Shown here one piece after another: positions 51,401 through 60,020 of a stretch of 64,000 bases of DNA. This DNA is from JAMXLO01 sp963776505 (GTDB lineage Bacteria > Pseudomonadota > Alphaproteobacteria > Acetobacterales > Acetobacteraceae): positions 62,001 to 126,000 of the forward strand of contig CAVZNH010000067.1 in the NCBI GenBank assembly GCA_963776505.1, written 5' to 3'. The notes beneath the pieces were generated by a model. That model did no database searches. It had not been told where the DNA came from and saw nothing but the letters and a program-made list of their open reading frames with translations. Numbering within the stretch: the stretch's first letter is position 1; each line of letters starts with the position of its first letter. The position numbers and the translations under genes were made by a program.

Positions 51401-51996
51401 TCTGGGACCCTGAACAGGGCGCGATCAGATTGGACGGCGTCGATCTGCGCGAACTGACGTTGGACGGGCTGCGCGGCCGCATCGCTCTGGTCGCGCAGGA
51501 CACCTATCTGTTCAACGACACGCTGGAGGCGAATGTCCGCCTGGCCAAGCCGGATGCGACACGTCAGGAAATCGAGACCGCACTTCGCCAGGCTGCCCTT
51601 GCGGAGTTCGTGGCCGAGCTGCCTGATGGTTTGCGGACGCGCGTGGGCGAGCGGGGCGTTCAGCTTTCGGGTGGTCAGCGGCAGCGCATCGCCATCGCGC
51701 GTGCCTTCCTGAAGGACGCGCCGATCCTGGTGCTCGACGAGGCCACGTCGCATCTCGACACGATCAGCGAGCAGCTTGTGCGGTCGGCGCTCAATGCGCT
51801 GATGGTGAACCGCACCACGATCGTGGTGGCGCATCGGCTATCCACCATACAGGCGGCCGATGTCATCCTGGTGCTCAATGCCGGCCGGGTAATCGAGGCG
51901 GGCACGCATACTGAACTGTCAGCGCGCCGTGGGTTCTACGCACGGTTGGTCGAGCACCAGACCGCCGGCGTTGCGGAGCGTCAGGCAGCGAATTGA
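48416..51996 (+). CDS. Fused four-domain ABC exporter, CydDC-like (two +1 frameshifts)
   Basis: About 1190 residues as TMD-NBD-TMD-NBD. Module 1: six-helix region, Walker A GPSGSGKST, signature LSGGQRQR, Walker B VLVLDEALSSVD. Module 2 has its own helices, GPSGAGKTT, LSGGQRQR and LVLDEATSHLD. Breaks near 49112 (ttt) and 50474 (aaa) each vanish when one base is removed. Frame continuity from NBD1 into TMD2 shows a true fusion, not two genes. NBD1 has Ala instead of Thr/Ser in the D-loop region. GTG 48416 follows GGAGGG. The fold resembles thiol exporters CydDC, but no cytochrome bd genes adjoin; substrate unknown. Confidence 0.85.
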
Positions 51997-52823
51997 TCGA
52001 TCGCGATATTCATGCCCTTGCCGAACCGCCGCGCAGCCTCCAGCGGATCGCCATACTTGCGATGCGCGGCACAATGCTGTGCGCAGGCGAGTAGCAGCCG
52101 GTCGCGTCTCGGACTCTGGTTCTTGGCAAAGTCCTCAAGCATATTCTGTGGGATTTCCTGATTGTGCGGATCGTTGCCAAGCTTGCATGCCGCCAGCGCC
52201 AAAGTTTGCACCAGAGGTGCGCGATCAGCAACGATGCCGCAATATGCCTGAACCCATGACAGGCCTTCCGGCCCGTTCTGTGAGCAGACAGCGGCATCGA
52301 TCTGTTGCAGCAGTTCGTGCTCATCAAAGTTGCGAGCGCAGGCAGGCGTGAGAATCGGTGACGGAGCGAACGCGTCGATCAACTTCTGATGCCAGGCGGT
52401 CATGTTAACGAACTCGGCTGCCACGTACAGCAGCCGCAGCCGCCGAGGGTGGTCGAACGTGTCGTAAAACCAGCCGAGTGCGTTGGTGTATTCATAGCAG
52501 TGCATCGGCATCGAGAAATTGTTGACGCCATGCGTCGCCAGCACAATCTCGGCCGCGGCGATCTGGATCACGTCGACGATGCGCCGCGGATCCTTGCCAG
52601 CTTTCAGCATCTGCGTGACACAATCGAGATTGGCGGGCGAATGTTCGTGCAGCAGCGCACGCAGGAGCGCGAACTCGTCCTCTGCGGTCAGCGGCGCAGT
52701 GTTCCGCAGGACCGCCAGTTCCGCCTCGGTAAAATTAAAATGTTGGGTCGAAAATAATCCCCCGGAACCGGCTCGCTGGGCGGGAACACATACATTATCG
52801 TCGAAGATGGCGGGAAAGTCCAT
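51981..52823 (-). CDS. Uncharacterised alpha-helical protein
   Basis: A 280-aa soluble protein, predicted largely helical, with many Cys, His and aromatic residues (VNNFSMPMHCYEYTNALGWF, RLRLLYVAAEFVNMTAWHQ, LLLACAQHCAAHRKYG). The H-C-x-x-x-N pattern and repeated helices remind me of questin-oxidase-like or Rieske-associated C-terminal domains, but I cannot claim homology. Its end overlaps the convergent ABC gene by 16 bases. The 5' side is AT-rich, as for a promoter, and leads into the compositional break of the window. Confidence 0.7.
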   Translation of the reverse strand: MDFPAIFDDNVCVPAQRAGSGGLFSTQHFNFTEAELAVLRNTAPLTAEDEFALLRALLHEHSPANLDCVTQMLKAGKDPRRIVDVIQIAAAEIVLATHGVNNFSMPMHCYEYTNALGWFYDTFDHPRRLRLLYVAAEFVNMTAWHQKLIDAFAPSPILTPACARNFDEHELLQQIDAAVCSQNGPEGLSWVQAYCGIVADRAPLVQTLALAACKLGNDPHNQEIPQNMLEDFAKNQSPRRDRLLLACAQHCAAHRKYGDPLEAARRFGKGMNIAIDQFAA

Positions 52824-53248
52824 GTTTCATTTGGTGTCGTAGCCGCCGTTGTCAAACCGGAGCCATTCTGCTGTTCATTCCCTTGATTCTGCCTCAATTT
52901 GTCCGCGATGATGGCAGGCGATTTGAAATTCCCGAAAAATTTTCTGGGACAGCCGCAGCATCATCACGGAGGTCCTGTCTTTCGAAGGCTGTTGACGGGT
53001 CGCGACAGCGAATCACCGCTCAAGCGAGACGACTGGAAGGATCGAGAGCCAGCAGTCTCGGGCGCAGCCGCCCGACGACGCTCTCGTCGCCGTTGGTTGT
53101 AGCCCGTTGCAGCGGTCAGTAACGCTGACGAAGAGACGCCTCGTGTACACCTTCGGTTGGTGGTTTGTACGGATGAGCGGAAGGTGGCGTGCTGCAACAT
53201 TCCGGGAGCGTGGGACTAAGGAGCGATCCCGCCGGGTCGTGATCGGCC
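52824..53248. other. Gene-poor junction between the two genomic styles
   Basis: No convincing gene. A 63-residue frame from ATG 52911 to TAG 53102 starts plausibly (MAGDLKFPKNFLGQPQHHHG) but ends in an Arg run. The first 150 bases are AT-rich and resemble an alphaproteobacterial promoter region; the last 150 have the style of the right part. No tRNA, IS end or direct repeat is seen. Confidence 0.5.
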
Positions 53249-55027
53249 GTGTTCTGGTCATGGGTGCTTGTCGCCGCGTGTGTGGTTGCGGTGGCTCCGT
53301 CGACGGCGTTGGCGGCGTTTCCGAGCGCGAATGGTGTGCTGGCGGTGCAGCCGCGGTCTGGGGGGATCGTGCTGGAGTCCGCGAGCGGGCACGGGGCGCA
53401 CCGGAGACACGCGAAACCGCGGTGCGTGGTGCCTCGGGGGTCGCGAATACTTGCGAGATCTTCGGCGGCGATCGTTACGGTCAGCGGGCCACCCCCGCCG
53501 GCGCACCGGTTTGGGCCACCCCCGCTGGCGTACTGGTTTGGGGTCCCTGGCTTGTCGGTTTACGTCTACATGGGGTGCCTCCGGGCCGAGGGCCTGTGGC
53601 GCCACCTGCGAACGTTGAAATTGCAGCAAGCCGGGCCTGACGGTGATGTCGTGCACAGCGCGGTGGTCGCTGCGCCGTACGCGGCACTGGTGTTCGACTC
53701 CGTCGACCACTATGGCAATGAGGCGAGCACAGTCCAGGTATTCGATCTGCGAACCGGCGCCCAGCGGCCTGGGCTCGGCGGCGAGAGCCAGAGCTGCGAC
53801 GAGCAGTTCCCTTGCCGCCTGACCGGGGTCGATCAGCTCGTGCTCGGTAGCGATGGCGTGTCCGCGGCCCGCGTGGGTAGCGTCGACGGGCCCGGCTTCG
53901 GCTCCAACTTCGGCGCCAACTTCGCTCTACGCGTGGGGGGTGTGACGTGTGCCCCGTCGGGCCCGCCCTGCCTGGTTGGCGGCAGCGGCCATTTCCCAGA
54001 GGAGTTCGCCTCGGGTGATCCGACCGGCGGCGCCGCGGCGTGGGCGGCAACACCCGACCTTGGGGGAGCTCTTGGTGATCCGTCATGCCCTTCAGCATCG
54101 CTCTGCGTCGCGAAGGGCCACACGCTCGTGTACACCACGAGTGACCCTGTTGCTGGCACCTGGACGACCGGCGCCGGCCGCCCACCCCCGTTCGGGTTTG
54201 GGTTCTCCGTGGCGTGCCCGTCAACCGTGATGTGCGTCTCACCGGGCTTCTCTGACGGCAGCATCAGCGTCGCGGCCTCGACCAATCCGGCGGGCGGACT
54301 CGACACCTGGCGGGTGACCAAGCTCAAGGGCGTGCCATACGTCGACACCCCCACCACCCTATGTTGGTCCAGCTCCGGCTGCTCGATCTCTGACGGTCCG
54401 GAGCTCGTTCTGACCTCTCGTGACCCGGCCGGCGGCGCAAGCGCCTGGACCGTCAACCGAACTACCCCGGCGTTCACAACCGGGTCGTGCCCCACCCCGA
54501 CCCTGTGCGTCGCCCTGGCCGACAACCCAGCACGCATCCTCACCACAACCAACCCCGAATCCGGACCCTGGACGCAAACGCCGATCCCGGACAACCTCGT
54601 CAGCGTCTCCTGTCCGTCAACGACCCTGTGCGCCGCGGTCGGCGACAAAGGAGCGCTCTACACCTCGACCAACCCAACCGCCGGCGCCTGGACCAAAACA
54701 GCGATCGACAACGGCCGAAGACTAACGTCAATCGCCTGCCCGTCTGCATCGCTATGCGTCGCGACCGACGACGCGGGATACGTGATCACGTCTAAAGAGC
54801 CAACCGGCAGTTCAGCCCCGTGGACACCCGCTCGCCTCGATCCCTGCAACGAAACCAGATCGTGCAGCGACGAGGAGATGCAGGCGTCCGACGGCAACGG
54901 ATCGCACATCATCGACGGAGCCAGGTTCCCCGGCACAGGCCAATTCCTGACCGACCTAAAACTCACCGGAGACACGCTCTCCTGGAAACACGCCGGCACA
55001 CTCCGAACCGCGAAACTAACCCCCTAA
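53249..55027 (+). CDS. Secreted actinobacterial-type repeat protein (SCPS-x-SLC repeats)
   Basis: A 592-aa exported protein: signal peptide (VLVAACVVAVAPSTALAAF), an N-terminal domain with tandem GPPPPAHRFGPPPLAYWFG (a DNA-level duplication near 53490-53540), then about seven repeats of the form SCPSxSLCVAxG followed by TSTNPxAGAWT, suggesting a beta-propeller with disulfide-forming cysteines. Such proteins are abundant in Solirubrobacterales and related Actinobacteria. The function is unknown; an extracellular sensor or adhesive role is a guess. Start GTG 53249. Confidence 0.75.
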   Translation: MFWSWVLVAACVVAVAPSTALAAFPSANGVLAVQPRSGGIVLESASGHGAHRRHAKPRCVVPRGSRILARSSAAIVTVSGPPPPAHRFGPPPLAYWFGVPGLSVYVYMGCLRAEGLWRHLRTLKLQQAGPDGDVVHSAVVAAPYAALVFDSVDHYGNEASTVQVFDLRTGAQRPGLGGESQSCDEQFPCRLTGVDQLVLGSDGVSAARVGSVDGPGFGSNFGANFALRVGGVTCAPSGPPCLVGGSGHFPEEFASGDPTGGAAAWAATPDLGGALGDPSCPSASLCVAKGHTLVYTTSDPVAGTWTTGAGRPPPFGFGFSVACPSTVMCVSPGFSDGSISVAASTNPAGGLDTWRVTKLKGVPYVDTPTTLCWSSSGCSISDGPELVLTSRDPAGGASAWTVNRTTPAFTTGSCPTPTLCVALADNPARILTTTNPESGPWTQTPIPDNLVSVSCPSTTLCAAVGDKGALYTSTNPTAGAWTKTAIDNGRRLTSIACPSASLCVATDDAGYVITSKEPTGSSAPWTPARLDPCNETRSCSDEEMQASDGNGSHIIDGARFPGTGQFLTDLKLTGDTLSWKHAGTLRTAKLTP

Positions 55028-55122
55028 ACAACGGAACCTCGACGGCGGCCCGAAGAATCGGCGGCGACCGCACGGGGACGTTTGCACCAGTCCGGGCGCG
55101 TGCCACGGCCGCGTCGCGCAGA

Positions 55123-55229
55123 TGCCGGAATGATCGAGATGCGAGCGCTCCGCACCGACGCGGCCGCCGCCGCTGCTCTCGGGCGAAGGGGAAGTGGGGT
55201 TGGCCGAGACCGGGCCCTGCTGACCGCGC
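55123..55229 (+). repeat. Two-block repeat, copy A
   Basis: Block 1 tgccggaatgatcga (55123-55137) and block 2 gccctgctgaccgcgc (55214-55229) recur identically at 58405 and 58498 with almost the same spacing (91 versus 93 bases), while the sequence between has diverged. No transposase gene is near. Possibly the remnant end of an insertion sequence or a small non-coding element. The surrounding interval 55028-55338 holds nothing else recognisable. Confidence 0.55.
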
Positions 55230-55338
55230 CTAAGAGAGGTCTGCCGTGCGTGGAGCGGGCGCGTCGCGACATCAAAGCGGGTCCGGTCATGGGACGACCG
55301 CTTGCGTGGTGTGCGACGCGAGGTCGCACGTTGTGAGT

Positions 55339-55388
55339 GAACTACACGATTGGAGGATCGACCGGATGTGATGTTGAGCGTGTAGTTC
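55339..55388. repeat. 10-bp perfect inverted repeat upstream of the intron
   Basis: gaactacacg and cgtgtagttc form perfect arms around a 30-base spacer, 36 bases before the proposed intron start. It may be a hairpin in the 5' exon (many group II introns of some classes insert after hairpins or terminators), though no T-run follows. Confidence 0.5.
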
Positions 55389-55942
55389 CAGGTCCGTGCT
55401 CGATGGCCTGTCTCCACCTCGGCGTGCGTCGTCGGCTCTTGGTCGGCGGGGTGCGAAGCCCGGGGGAAAGCCCGAGGGCGGCCCGTTCCATCCGGGCGGC
55501 CACAGGCGAGGGGAATGGTCGGACGGGTGAATTGCTTGAACTCTCGTTGATGCCTCGTCAAGCGGAGCCCCGCGCGATGGGATGCCGGAGCGGGGTGCAG
55601 GGACTGGCCGCGGTAGAGCGGCAGGCGCCGGTCAAGGAATCGACTTGGCCGGGAAGAGCACCGCCGTCCCCGGGGTAGAGAGGGCACCCACCCTGGCCGC
55701 AGCTCACGCGTGCGGAACGCGGTAACCCCGTCGAGGTCGGACCCAGGTCCGGTAAGCCGACCGCAAGGAGGGCCCAACTCCCCGGCGGGAACAGGATGAC
55801 CGAGAAGCGAACGCCGGTGGCCGAAAGGTAACGGGAAACCGCGGCAGATGACCGCCTCCTCCAGGTGGTCGTGGATAACCGGCCGGATACCGGGCCTCGT
55901 GCCCGGGCTCGAAAGGGCGCTGACGCGGTCAGGTGAGCCCGC

Positions 55943-56125
55943 GTGGAGAAGATGACGATGACGCCCCAACCAACGGACAAGTTAGACGCCGCGACGCTTG
56001 TCGCGGTGAACGGACCCGCGGACGATGCGCTCCTCAACGATGAGCGGATCGTACGGCCTCACGCCACCGGACCTACAGCGGCTTGCTTGAGCCGGATGCT
56101 CGGAAACGGGCACGTCCGGTTCTGA
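55943..56125 (+). pseudogene. Remnant of group II intron reverse transcriptase
   Basis: A 60-codon frame inside domain IV. Residues up to about 30 (MTPQPTDKLDAATLVAVNGP) resemble the start of intron-encoded reverse transcriptases; the rest is intron RNA sequence through domain V. None of the RT motifs (for example YADD) or maturase domain is present. Confidence 0.5.
56089..56122 (+). ncRNA. Group II intron domain V
   Basis: gagccgga pairs with tccggttc (one G-T), a two-base bulge follows, and tgctcg/cgggca is capped by a GAAA tetraloop. The catalytic AGC triad is at the second to fourth base. All diagnostic features of domain V are present, so this is the strongest single RNA signal in the window. 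Domain VI (56131-56154, arms acccggcg/cgccgggt) follows. Confidence 0.85.
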
Positions 56126-56444
56126 GGGGGACCCGGCGTCGCAAGGCGCCGGGTCTACCCGCAACCCGGAAGGCAGCGGTCTCGACGGGCTGAGTGTCGA
56201 GATCACGCGGAAGCAGCCGTGGCGCTGGATCTCCGGGGCTTGCGCTTTCCGTTGAAGCTGCACCCCGACGTCTGTTGACCGCGTGGGCGGGAGCACGAGC
56301 ACCGCACCCTGGCCCCGCGTCGGTCGCGTGCCGCCGGATCCAGGCGGGAAAGCGGAGCGGAAGTGTTCAACGGCTCCAAGATGGTGGCGCAGGGCACCTC
56401 GCGTGGTGCCAAGACGTGGCAGCCGCCGTCGATCCAGAGACGCG

Positions 56445-57414
56445 CTAGCAGCCGGTGTCGTCGGTCCTTCCGTTGGGCATTACCGTCCCACAGAGCTTGG
56501 CGCCAGCGGGACCGAAGCCGCGGGCGTCCGAGAGGTCGGCGTGGTCTAGGTTGGCGCCGTGGAAGTCGGCGTATGCGAGGTTGGCGCGGTGGAAATCGGC
56601 GGCGCGGAAGTCGGTACCGGAGAGGTTGGCGCGGAGAAGTTTGGCGTCGGTGAGGTCGGCGAAGCGCAGCTTCGCGCCGGAGACGTTGGCGTATTCGAGG
56701 TTGGCGCCGGAGAGATGGGCGTCCAGAAGGTCGAGGCCGTGAAGGTCGGCGCCGCGCAGGTCGGCTCCGGGGCACTCCATGAACGACTGGATGACGCAGC
56801 CGTTGATCACGGGGGGCTGTCGTCGTTGATGGAGAGGGTGGCCCCGTCGAAGCTGCGCGGGGGTGTCGGGTACCACGGTCTTGGCGTCCGCGACCAGGGG
56901 GCCGGAGGTGACCGTGTGCGGGTCAACCCAGCTAGCGGCGAACGACAGCGTGCCGTGCCGTTTGTCATACCGCGGCCTGGTCAGCCTTACGATCACGCTA
57001 TCCCCGTCTGGCTGGCCGTGGTGGAACGCCAGCGCCGCTTCAGGCGGCCGCGAGGCAAACCCAAAGCCGCTCCATCCCCCCGTCAACCCAGCATCAGGGA
57101 AACTCGCCGCCCTGATCCGCCGGCCGGTCGGCGAACCACACCACATCAGGCGCCAGGCGCTTGAGCGTCAGCGTGAAGCCATAGGGATGGTCTTGGTTGT
57201 CATAGCGGACCAGTTTGAGCGTCCCGGCTTGCGCGTCGAGCGCGAACAAAACAGATACGGCTCCCACCCGATGCGCTGGCCGTGTCGACGCTCCCGCAAC
57301 ACTCAACGTGCCCACAAGCATCGCGGCGGAAGTGACCGCAGCCGCCGTGGCCAACAGACGGCGCGACCCAAACCAGGCCAACCCGAACCCACGCTGAAAG
57401 GAACCCCGTCCCAC
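56445..57414 (-). CDS. Secreted pentapeptide-repeat protein (frameshifted)
   Basis: About 320 residues: signal/anchor (RRLLATAAAVTSAAMLVG), a beta-rich N-terminal domain (VSVLFALDAQAGTLKLVRYD, GGWSGFGFASRPPEA), a spacer, then about 18 pentapeptide repeats A(D/N)LxX such as GADLRGADLHGLDLLDAHLS, ending with a Cys pair. Near 57111 a +1 shift must be corrected (ADQ-AASFPDAG). Around 56810-56870 the alternative frame reads SFDGATLSINDDSPP, suggesting one insertion and one compensating deletion in C-runs. GTG 57414 has GGAGG 7 bases upstream. Repeats form a right-handed quadrilateral beta-helix; function unknown. Confidence 0.65.
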
Positions 57415-58119
57415 GTGCGACCTCCATCCGTATCGACAGCTAAGCAGACAAAGGTCATCGGCCCACAACCGGCAACCAAGTCACGTCCCGCCGACGGCAG
57501 TCCGTGCTCAGCGCGGTGGCCCAAATCCAACCACCACCAGACACGGAGCCCACCCTGGCCAACAGGTTTCCGGATGAGCCACATCAGCAGTTTCCAGACG
57601 AGGACGCGTGCCGCCCCCTTTGCCACGAAGGAGCGGCGGCCCGCGGCACCCGCCGGGCCTCTGCCGTCGCGTGATCTCAGCAACGGGACGATCGCTTTGT
57701 CTCTCGCCCCGGCGTGATCGCGGCGACCGCAACGGCGACGTAACGATGTCGCGGCGGGCCAGGAACGGTGCGATCGGATTGCCACGGAAGCAACACTCAT
57801 GCCGAGTCTGTGCAGACAGCTCCTGCGGGCTACACGCAGCGCTCTGATCGTGAGCGTGAGACCGCTGGATCCGTCCGGCGCTTCAGCAGTCGCCGGTAGC
57901 GTCCCGCCTCCCGCGCTTAAGAGGTCTCCGTGGCGGACCGACTTGAAGTACTGCGAACGAGGCAAAGCGGGTCTCGGCTCGGCCGGGATCGACGCCGATT
58001 TGACACCTGTCTCTGCCGCATCCCGGGAGCGCCCAGCAGCTCAGCGTCGTGCGGCCGCGCCATCGCGTGTAGCCCAAACCAGCAGTGATCGATCGGATTG
58101 AATTGAGGGTCCGGCTACC
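57415..58119. other. About 700 bases without a recognisable gene
   Basis: Several open frames exist on both strands (for example minus 57303-57965), but their translations are Arg/Gly/Pro-rich and show no domain, and none has a convincing ribosome site. No tRNA, terminator or repeat stands out. Composition matches the right part of the window. Confidence 0.5.
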
Positions 58120-58385
58120 GTGTCGTTTGTGCATCCCGACCGCGAGCGCAGGATCGTCTCCGACATGAACAGCACCTATTTGAGCGCCGAGGCTCTGGCG
58201 GATATTGAGCGCCTTGGGGTCGAGCTTGTCGAAGGTGGCCCGATCACGGTCTGCGACTACGACGAACTCCAGACGAACCCACGTGGCTGGTCGTTGAGGG
58301 CGTGGCCCACTTCGATGCCGCACGCGAGGCATGGCAGATCGGTTACAAGATGGCTGACTGCCGCTGGGAACCGCGCGAGACGTGA
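58120..58385 (+). CDS. Small conserved-looking protein (probable one-base deletion)
   Basis: About 88 residues in two frames: FVHPDRERRIVSDMNSTYLS through VCDYDELQTNP, then WLVVEGVAHFDAAREAWQIG ending CRWEPRET at TGA 58385. The join near 58280 needs one added base (or two removed), unlike the +1 breaks elsewhere. Both halves have coding-like composition and an acidic-aromatic character. GTG 58120 or ATG 58165 could start it. I recognise no family. Confidence 0.45.
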
Positions 58386-58404
58386 GCCAGCCGAGGTGAG
58401 CCGC

Positions 58405-58513
58405 TGCCGGAATGATCGAAAACGGAGCGGTTTGATCTGGCGTGGTCATGGTCCTCCTCTCGAGCGGAGCAGAAGCGCCGGGCCTTGCCGACAGCGCGCC
58501 CTGCTGACCGCGC
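58405..58513 (+). repeat. Two-block repeat, copy B
   Basis: Second copy of the two-block element (58405-58419 and 58498-58513), same orientation as copy A and 3.3 kb away. It lies in the 336-base gap between the small ORF and the CoA-transferase, where nothing else is recognised. The two copies flank the group II intron and the pentapeptide-repeat gene. Confidence 0.55.
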
Positions 58514-58721
58514 ATTGGGGGGTGCGCGGTCGGCGCGACCGGGGTGCCTGTGCGGCCGGGAGAGCAGGTGTCTCGCGGGTCCCTCTTGAGATTCGGTCAC
58601 GACCACGAGGGTGTGATCAGTAGCCCGAGGATCTTGTACTTGATTTGGGAGTGATTCAGCGCTTCCCCGGACAGCCGGCCGAGAGCTGGAGCCCCCTTGA
58701 CGTCCCGGTGCGCGCTCTGGT

Positions 58722-60020
58722 CTAGGAGAGGTAGCCGAGCTTCCGGGCGTCGGCGGTCAGCTGCTCGCGGAAGCTCGGGTGCGCGATAGCGATGAGGCGC
58801 CGGGTGCGCTCGGCGATGGAGCTGCCGTGCAGCTCGGCGACGCCGTATTCGGTTACGACTTTGTCGACGATGTTCTTGAACGTCGTGACCGCGGCACCGA
58901 GATGCAGCTGCGGGACGATCCGCGAGACCGTGTCGTGTGTGGTGGTCGAGTGCAGCACGATGAAGGCTTGGCCGCACTCGCTCATCACGGCGCCGCGCGC
59001 GAAGTCGGGCTGACCGCCCGAGGAGGACCAGTAGTCGCTGCCGATCGACTCCGAGGCGCACTGCCCGAGGAAGTCGACCTCGATCGTCGCGTTGATCGCG
59101 ATCATCATCGGCTCACGTGAGATCACGCCCGGGTCGTTGGTGTATTCCACCGGGTAAAACTCGACCCCGGGATTGTCTGCGACGAAGTCGTACACCCGCT
59201 GGGTCCCGAGCGCGGTCGTCGTGACGATCTTGTTGCGGTGCGTGCGCTTGCGCGTACCGGTCACCGCGCCCGCCTCCACCAAGCCGACGTAGCCATCCGA
59301 GAACAGCTCGGTGTGGACCCCGAGCTCCCGATGATCCGAGAGCTGCTCGAGCACAAGGTTCGGCACCGCCCCGATCCCCGCCTGAAGCGTGGCGCCATCC
59401 GGAATGCGTTCGGCCACCAATTCGGCGATTCGCCGATCGCGGTCCGTCGGCTCCGGCCCGGGGACCTCGACGAGTGGGCGGTCACACTCGCAGAAGCCGA
59501 CTACATCACTGAGGTGAAGCTGGTTGCCGCCGAACGTCCGCGGCATCTGGGCGTTGACCTCGACAAAGAACGGCACCTCTCCGATCAGGGCCGCCGAGTA
59601 CTCGGAATTTGTTCCGAGCGAGAAGTAGCCGTGCCGGTCGGGGGCTGAAGCCGCGGCGACCACCAGGCGCGGGCGAATCGCCTGGCGCATCATCCGCGGG
59701 ACGTCGCTGAACGAGTTCGGGACGAGGTCACAATCTCCCCGGTGGAACGCGTCGCGGCTATCGGGCGATAGGAACCAGGAAACGTGGCGCAGACCGGGTC
59801 GGCGCCCGTCGATGTAGGGGCGCCGCCGCAGCGGAATCATCTGGTGAAGCCGCACTTCGGTGAGCGACTCAGAGGCCGCCTCAATCGCGTCCAGAACACC
59901 GACCGGCTCGCCGTTCGCAGCGCCAACGATGACGTCGCAGCCAGCTTCGATATAGCGCAGCACCTCGGCGGCCGAGCAGCGCTTCGCTGCGACTGCCCTG
60001 GGGATCGATCCAGACTCCAT
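58722..60020 (-). CDS. Acetyl-CoA hydrolase/transferase family protein (4-hydroxybutyrate CoA-transferase-like)
   Basis: A 432-aa class I CoA-transferase. Motifs: VVAAASAPDRHGYFSLGTN, ATLQAGIGAVPNLVLEQL, HTELFSDGYVGLVEAG with the catalytic Glu, and C-terminal VTEYGVAELHGSSIAERTRR. It transfers CoA between acetyl-CoA or butyryl-CoA and an organic acid such as 4-hydroxybutyrate, or hydrolyses acetyl-CoA. AGGAGAG precedes ATG 60020. Intact in one frame, in contrast to its neighbours. No pathway genes adjoin. Confidence 0.9.
   Translation of the reverse strand: MESGSIPRAVAAKRCSAAEVLRYIEAGCDVIVGAANGEPVGVLDAIEAASESLTEVRLHQMIPLRRRPYIDGRRPGLRHVSWFLSPDSRDAFHRGDCDLVPNSFSDVPRMMRQAIRPRLVVAAASAPDRHGYFSLGTNSEYSAALIGEVPFFVEVNAQMPRTFGGNQLHLSDVVGFCECDRPLVEVPGPEPTDRDRRIAELVAERIPDGATLQAGIGAVPNLVLEQLSDHRELGVHTELFSDGYVGLVEAGAVTGTRKRTHRNKIVTTTALGTQRVYDFVADNPGVEFYPVEYTNDPGVISREPMMIAINATIEVDFLGQCASESIGSDYWSSSGGQPDFARGAVMSECGQAFIVLHSTTTHDTVSRIVPQLHLGAAVTTFKNIVDKVVTEYGVAELHGSSIAERTRRLIAIAHPSFREQLTADARKLGYLS

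Larger units (their letters stand above)
55424..56158 (+). mobile_element. Group II intron, reverse-transcriptase ORF largely deleted
   Basis: The right half contains a canonical domain V (56089-56122) and a domain VI-like hairpin ending near CTAC. The left half has the domain I look gtgcgaagcccggggg-aaagcccgagggc. A GTGCG at 55424 is the proposed 5' end; 55451 is an alternative. Total length about 735 nt suits a ribozyme without ORF. Domain IV carries only a short frame whose start, LVAVNGPADD, resembles the N-terminus of group II reverse transcriptases (VNGPED). The element should depend on a maturase supplied in trans, if it still splices. Confidence 0.75.

Noticed and set aside
56540..56775. 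Regular 15-base periodicity that could pass for a CRISPR or tandem array
   Set aside because: The period equals five codons and the minus strand encodes pentapeptide repeats; there are no conserved repeats with unique spacers and no cas genes.
57303..57965. 220-aa minus-strand frame
   Set aside because: It overlaps the true start and signal peptide of the pentapeptide-repeat gene in another frame and reads as Arg/Gly/Pro-rich filler.
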